A stretch of 28,435 bases of DNA, from IMG/VR virus record IMGVR_UViG_3300027985_000165, positions 1 to 28,435 of that record, one strand, 5' to 3'. The translations under genes and the position numbers were made by a program. The notes beneath the pieces are model-generated. The model did no database searches and had not been told where the DNA came from. It was given only the letters and a program-made list of their open reading frames with translations. The DNA is from a virus. This document shows, piece by piece, positions 23,098-27,884 of this stretch (position 1 is the stretch's first letter; every line of letters begins with the position of its first letter).

Positions 23098-23131
23098 AAA
23101 CCGGCCCCAGCGCAATGCCGAGAGCCGGTTT
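23098..23131 (-). terminator. Terminator after endolysin
   Basis: AAACCGGC pairs with GCCGGTTT (8 bp) across an 18-base loop; a short T-run follows on the minus strand. It lies 34 bases beyond the endolysin stop. Confidence 0.6.
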
Positions 23132-23158
23132 CCTTGTCGGGCGAAAGGAGGTATTCCT

Positions 23159-23167
23159 ATCATATCA
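23159..23167 (-). promoter_or_regulatory. Extended -10 box over the endolysin stop codon
   Basis: The minus strand reads TGA TATGAT, where TGA is the endolysin stop. It belongs to the recurring box family, but a terminator follows within about 30 bases. Confidence 0.3.
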
Positions 23168-23941
23168 CCTGTGTTCGGCAGCGTACTTGATGTTGGCACG
23201 CAAATCACCAACAGAGAGGTTACGAGACTTCCAGTAGTCGAACCCGGCTTGGTCGATCTCGAATCCGTAGAAGTCACGGAACGCCTTTCGAATCGCGCCA
23301 GACTCAGCAGTCGTGGCGAGGAACGCCGTGATCGTGTCCGTCTCACTACGGCCAGGGACGATCCAGCCGCGCCACTCTTCGATGGTACCTGGCCGATCGA
23401 GTAGGTCCGTGTAGAGAGTCTTTACTGTAACAAGCATATCGTCTTCCTCTGAATCTGTTGGTGTGGGTACTGGTGTCGGGATGTTCGGTGTGGTGGGGAT
23501 AGGCGCTGGTGTTGGTCGGTAGTACCGGTCATAGGATTTGATGTACTCAAGATGCCAGTCTTCACCGGATACACGATCCTTGATCCAGCCGTATTGTGTA
23601 CCGTAAGCCCGAACCCAAGCCTTAGTCAGACCAGTCAGGTCCAACGCCCGACCGGTCTCATGGTTGGACGTACCCGGGGTGGCGGCGCTGGCAACATTCC
23701 GCTTACGCCACCACGACTTACCCTGCCAAGTCCGCTTGTCCTTCATGGATGAGAGCAAGTAACTCGTCGTGTATCTGGCTGTGAAGAGGGCTACCTGTTC
23801 CTCGTAGGTCCGTCCTGCGTCTGTGATGCCCCCAGCCGGACAGCCAGCAGCGAGCATTCGCTGGTATGAGGCCGCAGCATCAGCGTCCAGCCACGCAGCC
23901 TTACCACTTGATGTCTTTGCTCCGATTAATGTTACGAGCAT
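23165..23941 (-). CDS. Endolysin: M15 (VanY-type) peptidase with DUF4214-like tail
   Basis: The 258-aa protein is taken from ATG at 23941, with GGAG four bases upstream; the open frame reaches 23977. Residues 1-145 form an M15 D-Ala-D-Ala carboxypeptidase/L-Ala-D-Glu peptidase: GGITDAGRTYEEQ, the zinc motif TSNHETGRALDL (H94, D101) and EDWHLEY (H130). A Pro/Thr linker (RPTPAPIPTTPNIPTPVP) leads to residues ~175-258, which resemble a DUF4214 domain (YTDLLDRPGTIEEWRGW; FRDFYGFEIDQAGFDYWKS) and may bind the wall. No signal peptide is visible, so export would need the holin. It cuts peptidoglycan peptides at lysis. Confidence 0.85.
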   Translation of the reverse strand: MLVTLIGAKTSSGKAAWLDADAAASYQRMLAAGCPAGGITDAGRTYEEQVALFTARYTTSYLLSSMKDKRTWQGKSWWRKRNVASAATPGTSNHETGRALDLTGLTKAWVRAYGTQYGWIKDRVSGEDWHLEYIKSYDRYYRPTPAPIPTTPNIPTPVPTPTDSEEDDMLVTVKTLYTDLLDRPGTIEEWRGWIVPGRSETDTITAFLATTAESGAIRKAFRDFYGFEIDQAGFDYWKSRNLSVGDLRANIKYAAEHR

Positions 23942-23985
23942 AAATCTCCGTTCATCGTGTGCCTTCGAGCATATCACATCGGCCT

Positions 23986-24016
23986 ATAGTAAATCTGGAT
24001 TTACCAAAAATTTTGG
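23986..24016 (-). promoter_or_regulatory. Endolysin promoter/operator region
   Basis: A TACTAT box (23986-23991) lies 45 bases before the endolysin ATG. Abutting it are two palindromes, TAAATC-tg-GATTTA (23990-24003) and CCAAAA-A-TTTTGG (24004-24016). They occupy the usual operator positions. No clear -35. Confidence 0.45.
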
Positions 24017-24159
24017 ACACTAGTTTAAAACCATAGTGGTTCAATACCGGGTTTTAGTGAAAAACTCCACGTGAGGCGATATTTCAAAAACTATAGACAA
24101 GTTCACCCCACCCCCGCCATGAACGCCCCACGTCCAAAAATCCGGGTCTTTGCGTGTCA

Positions 24160-24188
24160 TTGACCCTTACATCACAAACCTTTACTTT
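24160..24188 (+). promoter_or_regulatory. Sigma-70-like promoter, plus strand
   Basis: TTGACC (24160-24165), 17 bases, TACTTT (24183-24188). It is the best two-box promoter I see in the window. A second, TGC TATACC extended -10 follows at 24205-24213. No gene lies downstream for over 1.1 kb. Confidence 0.5.
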
Positions 24189-24303
24189 GCGTTTTCTTGA
24201 CCCATGCTATACCTCCACCCGTTCGTGTCATTCTTATGTGCTCATTCATACATTCATGTTTAAACAAATCCCCGGGCACTCGTGGGCTCGCACCCGTGAG
24301 GGA

Positions 24304-24340
24304 AGGAATGGGACAGGTGGCGCACCATTCCTCTTTGTTG
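24304..24340 (+). terminator. Terminator-like hairpin, plus strand
   Basis: AGGAATGG (24304-24311) pairs perfectly with CCATTCCT (24325-24332), followed by CTTTGTTG. With the promoter at 24160 it would delimit an RNA of about 145 bases. Confidence 0.4.
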
Positions 24341-24397
24341 TGTACCTTCTTGCTGACACACTGTCATGATCCAATGGTTGACCCCTGTACTACCTGT

Positions 24398-24503
24398 ATA
24401 CCCCTATGGGTATGTCATCCTATGTATGCTCATGCATACGCTCCTGTATGTATGCACTACCCATACCCCTACAGGTACCTACCCACATACCCCTATGGGT
24501 ATG
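24398..24503. repeat. 17-base direct repeat pair with small palindromes
   Basis: ATACCCCTATGGGTATG occurs at 24398-24414 and 24487-24503, 89 bases apart. Each copy is nearly self-complementary. A related ATACCCCTACAGGTA and a perfect GTATGC-tcat-GCATAC hairpin (24424-24439) lie between them. Confidence 0.7.
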
Positions 24504-24526
24504 CTCAGTTCGTGTTCAAATCGACG

Positions 24527-24588
24527 CACACATGATCGTTTATGGTGCCAAGGGTGATCGGTCCTACCTACCTATTCGATCATGTGTG
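24527..24588. repeat. 12-bp perfect inverted repeat with 38-base loop
   Basis: CACACATGATCG (24527-24538) and CGATCATGTGTG (24577-24588) are exact inverted copies. Nothing coding lies around them. Confidence 0.75.
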
Positions 24589-24941
24589 AGGGGCGTTTCC
24601 GCCGATCTCGTATGGGTGCGCACCCGTGACTGTCACCCTGCACACGCCACTCACCCCTGCCTGCCCTGCTATGCATCGGGTATTCATCCCGTCATCCCAT
24701 GTGTGTATGACCTACACTCATCCTATGGGTCACTATGTGGGACATCTGATCTTCGTTGTGTTCAGCATGTGACATTCATCCTACGGATTATCAGGTGTGT
24801 TCTGCCTGTGTTCCATGATCTTTATGTCTCTGACCTGCACCTTTATCATCGTTATGATCCTGTTACCTACTAGGGACTTGACTGTCCCTGCCTCTATGGG
24901 GAGTGTGCAGCCATCGGTTGGACGCATCACCCGCTCGCGCA

Positions 24942-25102
24942 GGTCCCGGGCACGGGACGCACGCGGCGGACGTAGGGGCCTCAGGGCCCCGGCCACGTCA
25001 CCGGGCCAGACTGGCGAACTAGCCACCATGCCGCCCCTACAGGGCGTGACGCGATAGGGCGAGGCCAGCCCCCTATGACTACCGGTCCCCTTGCACGGGA
25101 CG
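24942..25102. repeat. Repeated GTCCC/GGGAC hairpin elements
   Basis: GGTCCC-n-CACGGGACGC appears at 24942-24960 and again at 25084-25103, each with a 5-bp stem and 6-7-base loop. A GGGGCC-tcag-GGCCCC hairpin lies between (24975-24990). Confidence 0.55.
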
Positions 25103-25181
25103 CGGGTAGCGCACCGACACTGACGATGACTGCGCACACTTCACTAGCCGCCTACTCCGTAGGGCCTGGCACCGGGTGACA

Positions 25182-25208
25182 CGGTTCATGACCGGGTGTG
25201 CGCACGAG
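25182..25208 (+). repeat. 27-base repeat, copy 1
   Basis: This is identical over 27 bases to 25941-25967. It contains TTCATGACCGGGTG and the palindrome GTGCGCAC. It lies 126 bases before the start codon of the 115-aa gene. Confidence 0.8.
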
Positions 25209-25270
25209 GGAATGCCGAGGACGGGTCAACATTGGGGACAGCCCGGATTGATAGTGGGGTAGGCATTCCC
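25208..25270 (+). promoter_or_regulatory. Folded leader of the 115-aa gene
   Basis: GGGAATGCC (25208-25216) and GGCATTCCC (25262-25270) form a perfect 9-bp outer stem that encloses 45 bases, ending 37 bases before the ATG at 25308. Confidence 0.5.
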
Positions 25271-25307
25271 TTTCGCTTATCACATGCACACGGGAGAGGA
25301 AACGATC

Positions 25308-25655
25308 ATGTCAAAGTTTTACGCAGTCGTTGTCGAGGGTGCTGAGCACATCAAGCACTACGAGACCGCTTCCAACTGGTCTCGCCACATCCTCACCCCG
25401 GGCCAGTATGAGATCGTTCCGGTAGACATCCGGTACAACGAGACCACGCCTGACAAGGCGTACTACGGCCTCGTCAGGGTCCCGGGCGTGATGGTCGAGT
25501 CCTACTTCGTGAACCGCCTCTTCGCCGCGACCTCGGTCGACCACAAGACCGACCTGGCCGAACTCAGCGTCTCGCACTTCGCGCCGTACTGGTACCAGGT
25601 CAAGGACGGCGAGTCCTACGGCAACATCTTCACCATCGTTCAGGTTGACGACTGA
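25308..25655 (+). CDS. 115-aa protein, first gene of the plus-strand block
   Basis: The protein starts at ATG 25308 after GAGAGGAAACGATC, the leader shared by most plus-strand genes here; the open frame reaches 25284. It begins MSKFYAVVVEGAEHIKHYET and continues TPGQYEIVPVDIRYNETTPD and YQVKDGESYGNIFTIVQVDD: mixed alpha/beta, soluble and acidic. Third codon positions are almost all G or C, unlike the minus-strand genes and the genes after 26.9 kb. This suggests high expression or recent transfer. No function is recognised. Confidence 0.75.
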   Translation: MSKFYAVVVEGAEHIKHYETASNWSRHILTPGQYEIVPVDIRYNETTPDKAYYGLVRVPGVMVESYFVNRLFAATSVDHKTDLAELSVSHFAPYWYQVKDGESYGNIFTIVQVDD

Positions 25656-25673
25656 GACAGTCTGCCGATCTTG
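25656..25673 (+). repeat. 18-base post-stop repeat, copy 1
   Basis: GACAGTCTGCCGATCTTG directly follows the stop of the 115-aa gene. An identical copy at 25860-25877 follows the 40-aa gene. Confidence 0.8.
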
Positions 25674-25675
25674 CA

Positions 25676-25698
25676 TTAGGTAAGGGTGACCTTACCTA
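25676..25698 (+). promoter_or_regulatory. DtxR/IdeR-box-like palindrome
   Basis: TAGGTAAGG pairs with CCTTACCTA (9 bp, loop GTGA). TTAGGTAAGGGTGACCTTA matches the iron-repressor consensus at 15 of 19 positions by my count. It could also simply be a hairpin. Confidence 0.4.
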
Positions 25699-25738
25699 GT
25701 GTTGGATTTACAGACAACTACAGCGAGAGGAAACGATT

Positions 25739-25861
25739 ATGGAAACCTATTGCGCAAAGTGTGGCACGCGTCTCATTCGGGATTGGGCAGGCTGGATGCA
25801 TGTTGCGCGCCTTAGCGTGAACACTCGACACAAGCCACGACCCATTGTTCGGGAAGGCTGA
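25739..25861 (+). CDS. 40-aa zinc-knuckle microprotein
   Basis: A short ORF runs from ATG at 25739 after GAGAGGAAACGATT to TGA at 25861. It begins METYCAKCGTRLIRDWAGWM, with one CxxCG knuckle of the zinc-ribbon type, and ends in a basic stretch (NTRHKPRPIVREG). With only two Cys it may bind metal as a dimer or together with His. The leader and the 18-base tail repeat are shared with the 115-aa gene. The function is unknown. Confidence 0.65.
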   Translation: METYCAKCGTRLIRDWAGWMHVARLSVNTRHKPRPIVREG

Positions 25862-25877
25862 CAGTCTGCCGATCTTG
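25860..25877 (+). repeat. 18-base post-stop repeat, copy 2
   Basis: Identical to 25656-25673. It begins within the TGA stop of the 40-aa gene. Confidence 0.8.
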
Positions 25878-25940
25878 TGTCGGCCGCTAATACTTCCGCT
25901 TAGACAATCTAGGTAGCGCACACGTTGACTCGGGCAACGT

Positions 25941-25967
25941 CGGTTCATGACCGGGTGTGCGCACGAG
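25941..25967 (+). repeat. 27-base repeat, copy 2
   Basis: Exact copy of 25182-25208, 140 bases before the 121-aa gene. An ACGTTG/CAACGT inverted repeat (25922-25940) adjoins it on the left. Confidence 0.8.
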
Positions 25968-25979
25968 TGGTTCCTATAC

Positions 25980-26028
25980 GGTGGACCGTTAGGACGTAAG
26001 CGTAACCGCGATAAAGGTTACGGCCACC
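25980..26028 (+). promoter_or_regulatory. Folded leader of the 121-aa gene
   Basis: The outer stem is GGTGG/CCACC (25980-25984 with 26024-26028). The inner stem is CGTAACC/GGTTACG (26001-26007 with 26016-26022). It lies between the 27-base repeat and the ribosome-binding repeats. Confidence 0.45.
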
Positions 26029-26050
26029 ATCAATCACTCACCTGCACACG

Positions 26051-26075
26051 GGAAAGGAAAGGAAAGGAAAGGAAA
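26051..26075 (+). repeat. (GGAAA)5 ribosome-binding repeat
   Basis: Five exact tandem copies of GGAAA form the Shine-Dalgarno region of the 121-aa gene, followed by CGATC and ATG. Confidence 0.85.
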
Positions 26076-26080
26076 CGATC

Positions 26081-26446
26081 ATGACGCGTGTAATGGTGTC
26101 AGATCAGGCATATGATGAGTTTCGTCGTGGCTACGTTTTGGCAATGCTCTGGGCCAACGCGTACGACGCCGAGACGGGCGAGCCGATGGAGGACATGGCG
26201 TACGCCTACCAAACGCCCGGGCGTTGGTGGATGGATACTCCTGTTGACCTCACCGATGCTGACGCGTTCCTTGAGGGCAACTACGACGCTTTGGTGAGCG
26301 TCGGCGACATGGATCAACATGGGCACGACTTCGCGCTGACGCGCAATCGTCACGGCGCGGGTTTCTGGGACCGTGGATACGGCCCGATCGGAGACGCGCT
26401 GACCGAGGCCGCGCACGTCTACGGCGAGGCTGAAGTATACCTTTGA
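26081..26446 (+). CDS. 121-aa conserved-type phage protein, unknown
   Basis: The protein starts at ATG 26081 behind five GGAAA repeats. It begins MTRVMVSDQAYDEFRRGYVL, has a helical N-terminal half (MLWANAYDAETGEPMED), and ends with the motif GHDFALTRNRHGAGFWDRGY followed by GDALTEAAHVYGEAEVYL. I know this C-terminal pattern (HDFxLTRNxHGAGFWDRG) from many phage early genes, where its function is undefined. The His/Asp/Arg set suggests a small fold with a conserved polar surface. Codon third positions are G+C-rich. Confidence 0.75.
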   Translation: MTRVMVSDQAYDEFRRGYVLAMLWANAYDAETGEPMEDMAYAYQTPGRWWMDTPVDLTDADAFLEGNYDALVSVGDMDQHGHDFALTRNRHGAGFWDRGYGPIGDALTEAAHVYGEAEVYL

Positions 26447-26462
26447 TCTAGCGCTTGAGCAT

Positions 26463-26486
26463 GGTCTAGAACACACGTTCTAGGCC
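26463..26486 (+). terminator. Hairpin after the 121-aa gene
   Basis: GGTCTAGAAC pairs with GTTCTAGGCC (10 bp, one wobble) across ACAC. The T-rich stretch comes only about 25 bases later, so it may act as a processing or stability element instead. Confidence 0.45.
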
Positions 26487-26528
26487 GTGTCCTGGTTCTA
26501 GGTTTCTTCTCTGAGAAAGGAAACGATC

Positions 26529-26846
26529 ATGTACATGCTCACGATCACGACCAAGACCTATGGCCGGACTGACTCCGGTAAGTCCTGGTCATCCAAGCCG
26601 GTCGAGACTCAGACGGAGCGCCTGCCGTGGAATGTTCAGCGCGGTCTTGGTGATCGTTACGGAAAGAACGTGCACTCCAAGATCACGAGTGCTGACACTC
26701 TGTCGTGGTTCCGTCGTCTCGGTGGGTCTGAGTACGCCGAGCGTTCTTACACGCCGATCGGTTTCATCGTGACTCGGCTCATCAGCACTGACCCCAGCCG
26801 CACGATTCGCAAGGTTCGCACGTTCAGCATCACTGACGAGAACTGA
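26529..26846 (+). CDS. 105-aa protein, unknown
   Basis: The protein starts at ATG 26529 after GAGAAAGGAAACGATC. It begins MYMLTITTKTYGRTDSGKSW, continues LGDRYGKNVHSKITSADTLS, WFRRLGGSEYAERSYTPIGF and ends RTIRKVRTFSITDEN. It is basic and beta-rich with many Ser/Thr/Arg, like small nucleic-acid-binding or modifying accessory proteins, but no family is recognised. A GAAA-tetraloop terminator follows. Confidence 0.65.
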   Translation: MYMLTITTKTYGRTDSGKSWSSKPVETQTERLPWNVQRGLGDRYGKNVHSKITSADTLSWFRRLGGSEYAERSYTPIGFIVTRLISTDPSRTIRKVRTFSITDEN

Positions 26847-26858
26847 CACGCTTTGATT

Positions 26859-26881
26859 GCGTATCGGAAACGGTACGCTTT
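26859..26881 (+). terminator. Terminator after the 105-aa gene
   Basis: GCGTATCG pairs with CGGTACGC (one wobble) across a GAAA tetraloop, followed by TTT. Confidence 0.65.
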
Positions 26882-26917
26882 CATGGAGTGTCATTCACAA
26901 TCAAGAAAGGATCGGAA

Positions 26918-27109
26918 ATGATTCCGCTCGACCTCGATTACATTCTCTCTCGTGCATGCAGTAACCCGAGCGACGAGCCTAGTTACAACTACTATCGGAT
27001 CGAATTGCACTGTGTTGCATTCACGGTCAAGGCTAAGCCTCTCGGGTATGACCACGTTACCGACAAGGCGCACTTCGACATTAAGTCGTGGCGCGTTGAG
27101 TCGATCTAG
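26918..27109 (+). CDS. 63-aa protein, unknown
   Basis: The protein is taken from ATG at 26918 after AAAGGATCGGAA; the frame also opens at 26888. It begins MIPLDLDYILSRACSNPSDE and continues YYRIELHCVAFTVKAKPLGY and HFDIKSWRVESI. The pattern is a small alpha helix followed by three strands. No function is recognised. From here on, codon usage is less G+C-rich at third positions than in the three genes before it. Confidence 0.6.
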   Translation: MIPLDLDYILSRACSNPSDEPSYNYYRIELHCVAFTVKAKPLGYDHVTDKAHFDIKSWRVESI

Positions 27110-27121
27110 ACAGTATTGGTC

Positions 27122-27186
27122 GCCTACTTGGTGTGTACCGCATTGCGCACGCTTTGCGGGGCGTGGTTCGATTCCACGCATAGGCA
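27122..27186 (+). other. tRNA-like element (T-arm and partial acceptor stem)
   Basis: GCGTGG-TTCGATT-CCACGC (27161-27179) is a perfect tRNA T-arm with the GTTCGATTC consensus. ATAGGC after it can pair with GCCTA at 27122-27126, forming a five-pair acceptor stem. The part between is about eight bases too short and has no proper anticodon arm, and CCA is not encoded. It may be a degenerate tRNA, a tRNA-like RNA, or the tRNA-derived core of a phage attachment site. No integrase is in view. Confidence 0.45.
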
Positions 27187-27218
27187 CTCATGACAAACCA
27201 CAAGAAAGGACAAGAATC

Positions 27219-27521
27219 ATGCTCAAGGCAAATCGTCGGACCGCTCCGGCACTCATTTCCCAGCGTGTGGAGTTCGATGCTTCGACGCTGTCGGCCCGTT
27301 GGGTGTACTCCCCTGACTTCGGACGGCTGAGTCCGAAGAACCGTCAACTCATTGCACAGGACTGGCGCAACGCTTCGTCAGGTCGGCTTTACGTTGTGTA
27401 TTCGTACGCAACGCCCATCGCTTGGTACAACGGTGAGATTTGGACGATTCCTGCTGACAAGTACAGCGTCACCACTTCCCGTCACCAAAGCATCGCTCGG
27501 CGTGGCATTTCTATTCTCTAG
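27219..27521 (+). CDS. 100-aa actinophage-type protein, unknown
   Basis: The protein is taken from ATG at 27219 after GAAAGGACAAGAATC; the frame is open far upstream without a suitable start. It begins MLKANRRTAPALISQRVEFD, then WVYSPDFGRLSPKNRQLIAQ, YVVYSYATPIAWYNGEIWTI, and ends DKYSVTTSRHQSIARRGISIL-like. Short proteins with VVYSYxTPIAW and TTSRHQ are common in actinophage small-gene arrays without a defined role. The last residues RGISIL recur in the next gene, and the DNA there is also nearly the same. Confidence 0.7.
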   Translation: MLKANRRTAPALISQRVEFDASTLSARWVYSPDFGRLSPKNRQLIAQDWRNASSGRLYVVYSYATPIAWYNGEIWTIPADKYSVTTSRHQSIARRGISIL

Positions 27522-27535
27522 AAAGGACAAGAATC

Positions 27536-27760
27536 ATGCCTACTCCGGTTTTCATCCATGACGATGACGAGTATTGCGTGTTCCTCGGTCACTTCGATGG
27601 GCATGACCTTTATGTTCATCACGAGGGTTTGCCTACCTATGTTGCTCGATACAGCAATGACGGTCCCGATTACAAGTCTGGGGTCGTATTCGTTGGTATT
27701 GACAAGCACATTACCGAGGCCCACCGTCTCGCTGTTCAGCGTGGCATTTCCATTCTCTGA
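27536..27760 (+). CDS. 74-aa protein, partial paralogue of preceding gene
   Basis: The protein starts at ATG 27536 after GAAAGGACAAGAATC. It begins MPTPVFIHDDDEYCVFLGHF, then DGHDLYVHHEGLPTYVARYS and VFVGIDKHITEAHRLAVQ, ending RGISIL like its neighbour. The C-terminal third aligns with that of the 100-aa protein (DK[YH]...T...R...RGISIL), so the two are likely tandem duplicates. The N terminus is acidic with several His. The function is unknown. Confidence 0.65.
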   Translation: MPTPVFIHDDDEYCVFLGHFDGHDLYVHHEGLPTYVARYSNDGPDYKSGVVFVGIDKHITEAHRLAVQRGISIL

Positions 27761-27773
27761 AAGGACAACGAAA

Positions 27774-27884
27774 ATGATTTGCCAATGCGGATCAAAGTTG
27801 CGTGGCGGTATTCATCTTCCGTCATGTCCCTTGCACAAGGGTTACACGTGTTCCGTTTGTAGAAAGGACAAGAACAATGCGTAA
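27774..27884 (+). CDS. 36-aa Cys-rich zinc microprotein
   Basis: A short ORF runs from ATG at 27774 after GAAAGGACAACGAAA to TAA at 27884. It begins MICQCGSKLRGGIHLPSCPL and ends HKGYTCSVCRKDKNNA. Potential zinc ligands are C3, C5, C18, H21, C26 and C29, enough for one or two sites. It overlaps the next gene's start by eight bases. The ordered spacing of Cys argues that it is a real gene, although it is very small. Confidence 0.65.
   Translation: MICQCGSKLRGGIHLPSCPLHKGYTCSVCRKDKNNA

Larger units (their letters stand above)
23942..25307. other. Gene-free divergent region of ~1.37 kb
   Basis: This stretch separates minus-strand late genes from plus-strand small genes. Open frames exist (for example 24406-24873, 155 codons) but have no Shine-Dalgarno sequence and read as low-complexity Cys/Pro/Tyr peptide, so I do not accept them. 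The left third is AT-richer with palindromes and promoter-like sites. The middle (24390-24630) holds a 17-base direct repeat, small palindromes and a 12-bp inverted repeat. The right third (about 24900-25260) is much richer in G+C, with repeated GTCCC/GGGAC hairpins. An origin, control region or untranslated RNAs are all possible. Confidence 0.6.

Noticed and set aside
24398-24503. CRISPR array
   Set aside because: Only two exact repeat copies, no equal spacers, no cas genes; rather iteron-like repeats.
24154-24873. Plus-strand ORFs of 60-155 codons in the gene desert
   Set aside because: No ribosome-binding sites, Cys/Pro/Tyr-rich repetitive translation, overlapping one another in all frames; explained by the repeats.
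24781-25137. Minus-strand 118-codon ORF in the G+C-rich island
   Set aside because: Arg/Pro-rich translation typical of a random frame in G+C-rich DNA; no Shine-Dalgarno and no neighbours on that strand.
25311-25676. Minus-strand 121-codon ORF opposite the 115-aa gene
   Set aside because: Shadow of G+C-rich codons on the plus strand; the plus frame has the conserved leader and better composition.
27122-27186. Functional tRNA gene
   Set aside because: T-arm is perfect, but the rest cannot form a normal anticodon arm with U33 and is about eight bases short; kept only as tRNA-like element.
26891-27347. Minus-strand ORFs opposite the 63-aa and 100-aa genes
   Set aside because: No ribosome-binding site, they cross the tRNA-like element and terminator-like sites, and contradict the strand of all neighbours.
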